From assembly GCA_963969395.1 (NCBI GenBank), contig OZ017797.1, forward strand, positions 5,580,001-5,644,000: a stretch of DNA of 64,000 nt, in the 5' to 3' direction. Under the pieces are notes generated by a model, which saw only the letters and a list, made by a program, of their open reading frames with translations, had not been told where the DNA came from and made no database searches. This document shows positions 37,809 through 48,175 of the stretch, piece by piece; position 1 is the stretch's first letter, and each line of letters begins with the position of its first letter. Source of the DNA: Pseudoscleropodium purum (taxonomy: Eukaryota > Streptophyta > Bryopsida > Hypnales > Brachytheciaceae). Made by a program: the position numbers and the translations under genes.

Positions 37809-38752
37809 GAAACATTAAATTCTTTTGAGGAAACTTAATTGAAATTACAATAAATTTTTAAAAAAGAGTGAAGAAATTTTATATCAAATACAATATATGT
37901 TTACAAATTCCAAAATTTCACTATAGGTGTGTATTATAGTTTGAATATCATAGTGTAGTCCAAATTTCAAGGTCATTCTCTAACAATAAGATCAATAAAC
38001 TATGGCTATGAGTCTAAAGTTCAAATTACAATAAATAATTTCATTGTAGGAATTTTCAATTTTTTAAAATTGGAATAGATAATAGACTTGATTAACTTCA
38101 TTTTGTTACTAAGGCTTGAATTCGGAAAATATCATTCTTTTGAAGATAATTCAAATTCAGAGCAAGAAGGTACGAAGGGCCAAAATGCACTTTAAAACAT
38201 CTTTTGTCATCTAAACTTTTGCATCTTTTTTTGTGAGAAGTTGATAATACCTCAATGGAGTGATTTCGATCATTCTTAGGTGCAACACATTTAAAGAACT
38301 CTCAAAAAACAAAATGAATAAAAAATCACAATTCTTCATGTTTTGTTCATTTGAAATCATCTAAAGTTCTAACTTGTGACACCATGGGGATTTCAGCCAA
38401 ATAAGATTAATCTTGTAAGGACTATACATGAAAGTTTTTTTCCTCTTTGGTGCATAGAAATAAATGTAAGAATCCATCTTTTTTTTGTTGTTTAATTTTT
38501 TATTTCATGAACTCTCTCAACCAATTTGGAGTCTCTTAGTCCAAATATGAATTCCAATTTAGAAAATTTGATCATTTGTAATAAATAATAAGTTTCCATG
38601 TTTTCTCGAGGGCAAAAAATTTGAGCAACCCTCCAAAACTTTCTATCCAAACAAGCACTATTGAAAAAGAGATTTCATTTGAATCACCTAAAGATAACTT
38701 TCCACATACAAAATAGATACACATTGATTTGAAGTGAAAGATTCAAGTTCTT
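37809..38752. other. AT-rich intergenic DNA
   Basis: Nothing is recognised. Short repeats of the surrounding families may be present but could not be delimited. Confidence 0.45.
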
Positions 38753-39650
38753 TTAACCCCCAAAGACGAAGCTACGTTTTTGGATACATAGAAATTTTGG
38801 GCAAGTGCATGTGACTAGAGATTTTTATATTTTTAGCCTAAATTTTGATGTAAGGTAGGGACAAGGATTATCTTTCATATGCACTATTTTTCATGACATT
38901 TGAAAATATGACTTAAAAGTTATAATCTAATATGTTACTTTTTTGTAATTGGATAGTTTAGACAGATTAGAAAAAATCACTTTTTTTAGGGAAAAAATTT
39001 GAAATTGATTTTCTAGAATTATATATACATAAAAATCTTTGATTAATGAGTCAAAAGTTATGAGGATTTTTTGTTTGTGGGCAATCATGGATTCCCAACT
39101 CTAAAACAAACTTTGAAATCTTTTATCTTACCCAATTTTCAATATTTTTAGAAAAAAAATAAAAACCTAGGATGTAAATTGTTTATTACAACATTTCAAC
39201 CATTGGGATTGGTATTTTTCAATTCTATATTTCAATTCTTAGTAATATAGTATTTTGAATCATTCTCTACTACTACCTACTTATTATTTTCTTCCTATAT
39301 GATGTACAATTCCAAATGATATAAAAAATTTCAAACATGTGGCTAGCTTGTCTGGGAAAAATAATTCAAAGAAACACCACCATTTGAGTCATTTTTTCAT
39401 AGAAAAGTGAGCTTGTGAAGTGTAACTACCCTACTTTTCATAATGATTTTAGTAAATTTGAATGCTTATATTGAGCAATCCACATAGAGGAAATGTTTGA
39501 AATTTTTACCACATGTTTTTTATATAACATAATACAAGATCTTGCATTTACATATGTCAAAAGATTTTTTTTTCAAAAATTTGGTACTTGTATTAAAAAT
39601 GGCAATTTTTGGATGTTTTCATAGAAAATATGCACAACTTTTACAAATTA
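38753..39650 (+). mobile_element. TTAA-family element, copy H (right end lost)
   Basis: The left end is TTAACCCCCAAAG. The body aligns in the same orientation with copy A (3077-4006), including 'ttgggattggtatttttcaatt' and 'aatacaagatcttgcat'. The homology fades near 39650 before the expected right terminus. Confidence 0.68.
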
Positions 39651-39959
39651 GTTTGTACAATCAAACTTGTTGGTAGTTACAATGGTTAGGGTTAGTGATC
39701 CTTCTCCTTCCTTTAAAGAACCTCATGGAGAGATTTTGTCCTCCATTTGTTATTTTGTTAACATGAGACAAAATGCTTTGCATATAATTTTCATGATAAT
39801 TGCTTGTAAGTAGGAACTGAGATCTTCTATGTTTATGATTGACATAACCTTGCATGACCTTGGTTCCAAAGTTGTCCAATCGTTCGATCCAAATGGAGCA
39901 TTGGCTGTAAATTATCGATCCTTGACAAAAACCAAAGATAGTCACCCAAATGCTCCAAT

Positions 39960-41450
39960 TATTAGACCAATAGATACTTTATTTATTTCTATTGGACAGT
40001 GATGTCACCCATTGGACCCTTTAGGTCCTCATGTAGGCCAATGCACAAGTCACGGTCACGGAGTGGTGGCGCGAGTGCATTGGTCCATGAAACCTAGTGC
40101 CAAACATGAGCTGAAACACAATTACTGAAACTCTGTGGTACACCCTGAAACCGCAGACTCATTTGTAGCAGCATGTAAAACCAAGACTTAAAACAAATGG
40201 CGCAGTGCCCATTTGGTATTCTCGATGTACCCAACCAATAATTTACTCATTGGTAGGTTGATAGAAGGTGCAAGACTCACTGTCCAAGGAGTATGACGGT
40301 ATTCGTACAGGAACCCTAGGTGTAGTTTATCCATCAACACGCTCATGTACCTAAATTGCTCAAAATGTGGACTTAATGACCGCATTTTAATCGAAGGAAT
40401 TCAAAATCAAGGCCACTTACGTCACCTTGTCCTCTGTAAGAAGCACATGAAAGACACCGAATGGGCAGAAAATCCATGTCTTCACAGGACATGAATTTAT
40501 CTAAAATGGACATATGAATAACATGAAATTAAAGCGATTTGCTTCCGCAAAACTAAAAGACACAAGTTCTTCACCTGAGTTTCGAATGCACAAGTAATTT
40601 ATTGGGTGATCTTCATAATCCTTCAGCGCAAGATGACAGTGTGCGACCTCTTTCTTATTAAGGCTCGATCACCCGTGTCGATCTCCGTGGTGCACCAGTG
40701 GACAATGGACTCAACTGTGAGGAAAGAGAGACCCGGTCGTTGTTTTCGAGTTGGCATGGCAGCTTCCATATGTAGTGACGAACCTTCAATTCATTCAATG
40801 CAGATTGCCTCCTCTCCGACGCCCGTGTGAGATTGGTAGGCTTCGATCGTTCCAAGTGTTCTAGAGTAACTTGACACTTGCCTGTTGCCAATTCCCTCCC
40901 CTACAGCTGTATTCAATTAAGATTGCACCTTCCATGCTAGTTTTTCGGCAGATTGGACACCCCTGATCGACAAGTTGAAAATCTCCTCTAACATTGTCAA
41001 TGGCCTTTGCATATATAGATTTTAGCCTACCCGAGGGCGGAAGTACAAATGAGAATCGACGGATGAGAGAGTGGTCCAAGACTACCTTTCAGGACCGCCT
41101 GCCGATTCCTTGGCCCCTCGCATGCAACGAACAGTCTCTCAACTATGCAACAATGGATTGCGCACAGCGCTCGGCAACCAGTTTTGCATTTTGGTAGTCC
41201 TGCAGTTCACCTTTTTCTTCCGAGAACTGTACGTCACTCCTACAGTACTGCCTTTGGCAGGATCGTAATTGTCGCGCGCACTCGGTCACTCAAGCGCAAC
41301 TCCACCGTTTCCCTCTCCAGCTAGACATCGCCGATTCGCTTGGATTTGCTCTCGCTCAAGTTTTTTTTTCTCGCCTCTCGATCACCGTAGGTGATGTTCT
41401 CTGCCTATGGCGACATTGGCCATGTCTTGGACGCGCTGGGTTCAAGTGCA
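39960..41450. other. GC-richer patch, gene remnant possible
   Basis: GC rises clearly above the flanks, as it does around the real genes of this window. No intact ORF is recognisable. On the minus strand near 40430-40495 an exon-like frame reads KFMSCEDMDFLPIRCLSCAS, whose C-x9-C-x2-C spacing around DFLP resembles the start of an AN1 zinc finger. The Cys and His expected next are missing. Other minus-strand ORFs (40861-41079 with GCPICRK; 40188-40385) match nothing I know. This could be a decayed gene or a promoter and leader region. Confidence 0.25.
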
Positions 41451-43182
41451 AGGCATGTCGGCATGACAATCTTAGATTAAAATCCTCAAAATGTAGAGTA
41501 AACTTGCCAATCACCGCACACACACAAAATTCAAATTCCTACTTCACAATAAAATAGAGACTTGCATGCTCTGAAATTTGGGCATGATTAGCAAATGTCA
41601 TGTTAAGATTTAGACACATTCCAAAAACAGAATGTGAAAAAGTTTCTTCCGGCTACAAATTTTATTGCAACTTGAAGGCTATGAGGTTGGAATTTAGTTC
41701 AAAAAATTCCTTGCAACCATGAACCGCACAATGTGCAGTCACTGTGGGCGATGCGATGACACGATTCAACTTGACGGGATTTGGAATTTCTCTTGGTTGT
41801 CTGATTGCTTATTATTCATTCAGAGAATTTGCTAAATTTCAGCAGACTATTAAACTTAGGAGAACAGTTATTTATGTCTCTGATGTGTCAATTTCGGTCT
41901 CTGTAGGATTAAACAATGGCTGCTTGGCTTATTTTTAAAGAAAAAAATTCCCAATTATCTTAATCCTGTAAGGACGGGCTGGTCTTTGAAGAAATCATCA
42001 TTTTCTAATACCGTGGGAATCAATTGCTTAAAAAAAATGAAAAAGTATTCATTGGAAGTCAAACTATTGTAGAAGATGTTCCCCTTTCACAACAAAACTT
42101 CAAGGATGAATAGTTGCACTTTTGTCCTATATAGGAGAATTCTTTGTCATCCATCGGACACTTAGTGTCTGAGGTAGCATTACAAGGTTAAAGATTGGGT
42201 ACTGAATACACACTTTTTGAATTAATGAGCATGTTGTGTGGTTATTGTGTGGTAATAGGCACGGTCGCTTTGCATTTTTTGGATCTGTATGCGGTAAATG
42301 GTAGGTTTACTCTAATTGTCTTTATTTTTGTAAAAGTCCACAATAAAATGTCATAAATTGTCTCCTTTACTAAGCTTAGGACTACCCTTACAAATGGCAA
42401 ATGGCAAACCATAAAGTTGCCAACTCTAAATACTATTAAATTTTTATCTAGAGTTCTCCTTAAAGGCTGTTTTAGGAGTCCTAATACTATAATCTCTTGG
42501 TTGTTGCAATCACTCTTCTTTTTGGAATATAATTACTATGTTTGACTTTGATCATGAAGTAGCCGCCTCACCTATTACACCTTGATTTTCTATATTCAAA
42601 TATATTTTTTGAATTTTCATTGATCCGTAATATATTAATCTATAGTGCTTTATAATTGTTGCTCTTATGAAAAATTGTAAAAAAGAACATTGAATGATGT
42701 GCAATCCTTTTTATTTTGGAACCATGGTGCAAATTTGCAACAATTTTGAAATAAATCTTTCTTTTTTACCAAATTGTAAAAGAAATCATTTTTTTCATTA
42801 AAAAATCCATTTCTATTTAAAATGTGGATGAAGACATCAAATTTTAATTAAAAAAATGTTGAATAAAATTAATAAGTGCTCTTTTTCTGAAAGAAGAAAG
42901 TACAAATACAATTCTTCATCAAATTATATGTGATTGTTATTTTTTCAAAAAGTAATAAAGGTTGTTATAATAAATCTATATTTTGTATCATTGATACTAT
43001 CATATCCATAGGTCACTTTCAACAGTTGTATGTTAAATTGAATTTACGAATATTGGTCTCCAAATTAAATTTTTTTTGAACATGCTTCAAATTTTGCTTA
43101 ATTGTTTATAAAACTAACCTAGACTTAAGATAAATTTCAAGTTTTGCAATTGTCAAGTATCATAATGAGGTTTGATTAACAC
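41451..43182. other. Intergenic DNA
   Basis: The stretch is AT-rich with no recognised gene. The 64-codon ORF at 41744-41938 has one hydrophobic stretch but no family resemblance. Confidence 0.45.
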
Positions 43183-43430
43183 TAAACCCCTAAATGCCCA
43201 AACTACATTTTTTTGGTAACATAGCAATTTTAGATAGTTCACTATGAATGGAATTTTGAATTTTTTTTGCTGAAATTTTCACACAATATGTGCTCAAGGA
43301 GTTTTGTAAGACCCAACAATTTCCATCACTTTGGACTATACAATTAAAAAGTTATTGCATTATATAGAATTTTCATTGCTAGGCAGGTAGCCCGGGTAGC
43401 TCAAAAAACTTCTTTAAAAAGTGATTTTGA
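43183..43430 (+). mobile_element. TTAA-family element, copy D (5' fragment)
   Basis: The fragment opens TAAACCCCTAAATGCCCAAA and matches the first 250 bases of copy A closely, including 'gacccaacaatttccat' and 'tgctaggcag'. It is truncated on the right, and TTAA has become TAAA. Confidence 0.65.
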
Positions 43431-44164
43431 TTAAAAGATATTTATGAATAATGTCACTTGTAAAGTGCTCTATGTGTCACAATATTCCATATGACACTAA
43501 AAATATTCAATGTAATGACTCTTATCACAAAATTTGTTTAGTATATCATCCTATTATTTCATCTGGCATTCTCGATGAAAACTTAAAGTACGATGAGCAT
43601 TCCTATGGTTGTATATATACTACATGAAAGATAAGAATCTTTTAATCAAACATCAATGTTGAAAATGTTATGATCAAACTCTAATGCTATGGAATTTAGT
43701 TGCCGACAAGGTGACTGCAATGTTGTTGTTGTAGCTAAAGTTAGACCATCTATTCATGACCATAGAGCCATATCCAACCTATAGGGTGCAATTATTTTCA
43801 ACAAAAGTTAGAATAGATTTCCAACATAAGGTAGGAATGTGTTTTTTTCTCCTCTTCAAGATTGGAACTAATTATATTGTGACACATGTTCCAAAGTATA
43901 AGGGAAGTAGTGAGCAAGTAGTCTTTTGATTGATGAGAATTAAAAGGGTTTAGACATTGGCTATTAGTTTAGACAACTTTTTGGCTCCCCCTAACTCATA
44001 GCAATTTTGATACTAGAAATAAAATTACAAAAATTTGTAGTTCCTATATTTCCTATCTTTCTACATGGAAAAAATTTGCATTGCTTCATACTACTCATAA
44101 TTTGTCTCAAATGACTTAAGTGATCGACTATGGTGGTCCAATCTTAGTGTGACACTAAGGTGGG

Positions 44165-44425
44165 CACCTCCAAATGCGCCATTGACCCTAAGTTGCCATC
44201 TTCACTCTGTATACATCTCCAAAATCAATTGTGTACCTATGTAGAAGAAACTATTTTAAAACCAAACTTTGTTCTTTCATAACTTTTACATATAGTATCT
44301 AAATGTCACATTCTTTGGTGCATTAGAATGTCCTTTCACTTACCAATTAGAAATTACAAAAATTTTACCATTCTATTAACAAGGCGCAGTAGCAAAAAGT
44401 GTCAGTTTGGGGGTACCCACTTTAA
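44165..44425 (+). repeat. Dispersed repeat family C, copy 2
   Basis: The copy is a direct-orientation homologue of 35640-35930. It ends about 60 bases before the TATA-like sequence upstream of the galactosyltransferase gene. Confidence 0.6.
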
Positions 44426-44484
44426 GTACAATTTTTAGTGAAGTGCTAGTCGGTCGAGGGTCGATCCAAGTGGGAACAGGGCAC

Positions 44485-44490
44485 TATAAA
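44485..44490 (+). promoter_or_regulatory. Possible TATA box upstream of the GT31 gene
   Basis: CACTATAAAG lies at the sharp transition from AT-rich repeat to GC-rich DNA, 1.16 kb before the ATG at 45652. If it is used, the leader would be long and might contain a 5' UTR intron. There is no direct proof of use. Confidence 0.25.
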
Positions 44491-45651
44491 GAACGGAGCC
44501 TGTTACCGCGTTCCATCTCGCACTTATTTCACCACCCTGTCGTCGAGGCCGTGGTCGGAGTGCAGCGACGCACAGGTCGGATCAGTTCGGCGAGGCGGAG
44601 CATCCTGCGCGTGAACGAAGCTAGCCAGGCTTGAAAGACACCCAGTTTTGTTGTTTTTTGTATCAATGCAACATGGTGACGAAACTCATTGGTCGTGATA
44701 AGTGAAGCCATCATTGATTGAGAAGCCAACCGGGAGATGGAGACAGAGGAAGCGCAAGTGGGTTGCCAACCATTAGAGAGGGTTGTCAGGCCTTCCTCCC
44801 GATCTGCCGTGACACAACAAACGAGCCAGCGTCTGGTCCAGGAGCGCGACTGAGCGCTCCATTGCCGCGTGATTGATGAGATTTTGCTCGGTTTTGGGTT
44901 GGGTATGCTATGTGTACTCACTCTACAGGAAATTTGCGACGGACGGAGTGGTGTGCGACTTCTGGTGATGTTTGAATTGTTCGGTTCCTTGATTCGTGTG
45001 TCGGTTTGATGTTGGTCGTCAACGCCGGTGGAACTACCGAGAACACTGGGTGTTTGTGCACTTTTTCCCTGAAGGTTCGGTTCAGTTTGCTCCTGACGGG
45101 ACGTGTCAGTCAAAGCGGAACCTCGCATCATAGATTTCGTATTCTATTCCCTGTTTTCGAAAGTATTCCGCGAAGATTCGTTATGGTGGTGACGGACATC
45201 CTTCGCGCTTCGCTTTTGTGAGCTTTGAGTGGAGGTTTATTCCTCCGCCGTGGCTTTGAAAGCACTGGGTCAGTCCCATGCGGGATCTGTGACGCATTGC
45301 ACCCATGAATCAGGTAACCCTCCAGGCCTCTCTGACTCTCGTGTTCTTATTCTTCAGCAGCGTTCGCATCTGACAGTTAGGTTAAAGCGTCCAGGATTTA
45401 GGTGTTGGATCATCCTCTGCTCTTGTCGCTGGCGGCAAATTTTCCCCAGATAACCCTAGTTTTGATCTTCCTCTCACAGGAAATGGCCTTTCAAGCTTGA
45501 TGGAGTGGCTGTGTGATTCAGTGAGGGGAGGCAGGGACAAAGCTAGGGCTGGAACGAAGTCATGTGATTGAGTGGACGAGAGCAGCCAGGGCACGCCGGC
45601 GAAATTTGAGTGCATTCTTGGTTGCGGAGTGTGGTTTGGTGGGCGGTCGCG
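44491..45651 (+). other. Putative promoter and 5' leader of the GT31 gene
   Basis: The stretch has moderate to high GC and no protein-like ORF on the coding strand. The 200-codon minus-strand ORF at 44529-45131 has a Ser/Thr/Arg-rich composition expected of a chance frame and no motif. Most probably this is untranslated leader and promoter. Confidence 0.4.
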
Positions 45652-46851
45652 ATGCGGATGAGGGGGAAGGTAGGAGTAGGGAGTAGTAGTGGCATCACAT
45701 GGAAGGGCGTGTTGGTGCTGTGCTTGGCGAGTTTCTGCGTGGGCTTGCTGTTCACGAATCGCATGTGGAGTGGGTCGGAGTTCAGCGACGACGTGAGAAC
45801 AGAGTGCGATCCCCAGCCTAGGTCAAGCAACGACAAGACGGATGTTGTGGACGACGTGTCGCGGACGCACCAAGTGATCCAGTCTCTGGACAAGACAATA
45901 GCGTCGCTGGAAGATGAGCTCGCGGCTGCCCGCGCGCAAAAGGCCACGGGCGGGAATTCGCGGGCGGTGACGACCCGTGCGTCCGAGGGGGTTGGGGTTG
46001 GACTGGCTGGGGGGCCCGGGGAGGGGCGGAAGAAGGTGTTCGTGGTGATCGGCATCAACACGGCCTTCAGCAGTCGCAAGCGGCGCGACTCCGTGCGCGA
46101 GACGTGGATGCCGCAGGGCGAGAAGTTGCGCAAGCTCGAGGAGGAGAAGGGCGTCGTGATGCGCTTCGTGATCGGGCACAGCGCGACGCCGGGCGGGATC
46201 CTGGATCGCGCCATCGAGGCGGAGGCCGCGCAGCACCAGGACTTCCTGCGCCTGGACCACGTGGAGGGCTACCACGAGCTGTCGATGAAGACGAAGATCT
46301 ACTTCACGACGGCGGTACAGAAGTGGGACGCAGAGTTCTACGTGAAGGTGGACGACGACGTGCACGTGAACGTGGCCATGCTGGGCGCAACCCTGGCGCG
46401 GCACCGCACGAAGCCGCGCGTGTACATCGGTTGCATGAAGTCGGGCCCCGTGCTGGCGCAGAAGGGCGTGAAGTACCACGAGCCCGAGTACTGGAAGTTC
46501 GGCGAGGAGGGCAACAAGTATTTTCGGCACGCGACGGGTCAGATTTACGCGATTTCCAGGGACCTGGCGCGGTACATCGCGGCGAACCAGGCGCTGCTGC
46601 ACCGCTTCGCGAACGAGGACGTGTCGCTGGGCGCGTGGATCATCGGTCTGGACGTGGACCACATCGACGACCGCAGCATGTGCTGCGGCACTCCGCCGGA
46701 CTGCGAGTGGAAGGCGCAGGCGGGCAACGTGTGTGTGTCTTCGTTCGACTGGACGTGCAGCGGCATCTGCAAGTCCGTGGAGAGGCTGAAGGACGTGCAC
46801 CAGCGCTGCGGGGAAGGCGACGACGCCGTGTGGAATTCCGATTTTTCGTAA
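45652..46851 (+). CDS. Beta-1,3-galactosyltransferase, GT31 family
   Basis: This is a 399-residue type II Golgi membrane protein. It has a short cytosolic N-terminus, a membrane anchor (about 16-35, [19 protein letters not shown]), the plant DUF4094 stem ([19 protein letters not shown], about 78-96) and a GT31 catalytic domain (about 127-390). Motifs seen are [24 protein letters not shown], the metal-binding DDD (234-236 in [12 protein letters not shown]) and NEDVSLG (321-327). The family adds beta-linked galactose from UDP-Gal, notably on arabinogalactan proteins. The closest kin known to me are the Arabidopsis B3GALT/GALT31A/KNS4 group; exact orthology is not assigned. The frame is open upstream to 45610, but the first ATG is 45652. 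The gene has no intron, whereas angiosperm homologues have several, and its GC content is very high. Confidence 0.92.
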   Translation: MRMRGKVGVGSSSGITWKGVLVLCLASFCVGLLFTNRMWSGSEFSDDVRTECDPQPRSSNDKTDVVDDVSRTHQVIQSLDKTIASLEDELAAARAQKATGGNSRAVTTRASEGVGVGLAGGPGEGRKKVFVVIGINTAFSSRKRRDSVRETWMPQGEKLRKLEEEKGVVMRFVIGHSATPGGILDRAIEAEAAQHQDFLRLDHVEGYHELSMKTKIYFTTAVQKWDAEFYVKVDDDVHVNVAMLGATLARHRTKPRVYIGCMKSGPVLAQKGVKYHEPEYWKFGEEGNKYFRHATGQIYAISRDLARYIAANQALLHRFANEDVSLGAWIIGLDVDHIDDRSMCCGTPPDCEWKAQAGNVCVSSFDWTCSGICKSVERLKDVHQRCGEGDDAVWNSDFS

Positions 46852-48012
46852 CTGACTGCGCACCAGCTCGCCTGTCTGCTGGGTGGGGATCATCCTGCAT
46901 CCTGTGGGGGCCGCTTCTTCACTTGACTACTGGGTAGGTAGAGAGGGCCGGTAAGTATGTCAAGAACAAGTATGTCACTGAGAGAGGGAGGGAGGGAGAT
47001 TGAGAGAGAGAGGGAGAGAGAGACGCGAAGGTTTGCATTGCATGGCGTTGCATTGCAGCTGAGCGTGATGTTCCACGCTTTTTGTGTCGCGGAAGAGGAA
47101 CCCAAGCACCCATTGTGCGGAGAGTGTAATGGCGAGATTGAAGCCCGTTAGAGCGATGTACCGGTACCAGTGTGTCTGTGGCCCAAGTGTCTCATTTATT
47201 CGTAAGGTAGCTGGACTGTGGATAGGATGACCTCTGCGTAGTCGGACCGAGTAGTACCAATGTGGCTTCTGATTGATTCAAGCGTTTCAGGAATTTTTGT
47301 CTGGGCCTCTCGGTCTCTCGGGACACCGATCGGTCCGTAGAATGGAGGCGGGCTTGCGAAGATCCACGTGAAACTGGATGCGGCCCTGTCCTCCTCTGCA
47401 TACCCCCCTGCTTGCTCAAAGCGGAGGAAGCCTGTGCACCATTTGTAATTCCTAGTTGATTGATTTTTCTCAATTGTACATTGTGGCCATTGCTTCGGAT
47501 CTCTTGATGTTCGTGTGCCCTTTGCGTAATGGGGAGTTGTTTCTTATTAGTCTAGTGGATGTGGAGAGTTATCTCATGATATCATGGTATCACTTTTATA
47601 CGTAGTATCACTTCAGTTGAGACAACTGAGGGGCTCTTTGATCGCTCTTTGACAAAGGACGTTGACTTATTTATTTGTACCTCGCCGTGTTGTTTTACAG
47701 GTTCTGCGATTTTTCTGCCAATTCTTAGTAATTTTGAGCTGACTAATATAACCGTGATTTCAATCTAATTTGGGGTCAGTGAGGAATAGTTTTTCCATCT
47801 GTGAGTCATGACCCCATGTGGCAGCATGGCATGCACCGATTTCTTTTCCAGGCATTCGGGGCGGGATATTCCTTGTACAGTTTGCTGGCCAGAAGTACCT
47901 TCCTCTTGGCATCCTCAGTTCAGTAGATGGTTTCTGTAGGAGTTCTCATGTGTCTTGGAGCACAGTGGTCAGAGCATCCCCTATGGCCCGTTTAATTTTG
48001 GCCCCTCCAAAA
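46852..48012 (+). other. 3' flank of the GT31 gene
   Basis: The stretch probably includes the 3' UTR. It contains a GA-rich microsatellite at about 46978-47026. No further gene is recognised. Confidence 0.4.
46978..47026 (+). repeat. GA/GGGA microsatellite
   Basis: The run alternates GAGAGA and GGGAGGGAG words over about 50 bases shortly after the GT31 stop codon, probably in the 3' UTR. Confidence 0.85.
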
Positions 48013-48175
48013 CCACTGAAAGTGGCCCTCCAAACTGATTGGCGTTTGAGGCATGCTAGAGAACCCCAGTGGGGCTCCACTGAAAGTAGACCTCCAAACT
48101 GATTGGCGTTTGAGGCATGCAAGAGAACCCGGTGGTGCTCCAAATCGATTGGCAATGGAGACTTGCATGAGAACC
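48013..48175 (+). repeat. 64-bp tandem repeat, about 2.5 units
   Basis: The unit contains CTCCAAACTGATTGGCGTTT, then GAGGCATGC and AGAGAACCC. It starts at 48013 and again at 48077. A third, diverged unit follows with an 18-base shortening (CTCCAAATCGATTGGC at 48138). The period is not a multiple of three, so the overlapping ORFs on both strands are by-products. Confidence 0.85.

Noticed and set aside
43380..43410. tRNA-like words 'gcccgggtagctcaaaaaac'
   Set aside because: They lie inside TTAA element copy D, the cloverleaf cannot be completed and there is no B box at the right distance.
44529..45131. 200-codon minus-strand ORF
   Set aside because: It has Ser/Thr/Arg-rich chance composition, lies in the probable leader of the GT31 gene and contains no recognised motif or splice context.
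45823..46893. 356-codon ORF on the minus strand
   Set aside because: It is antisense to the GT31 gene and arises from that gene's GC-rich third positions. Its product is His/Arg/Leu low-complexity with no motif.
46104..46937. 277-codon plus-strand ORF overlapping the GT31 gene
   Set aside because: It is an alternate frame of the same gene, with Arg/Gly-rich composition and no domain.
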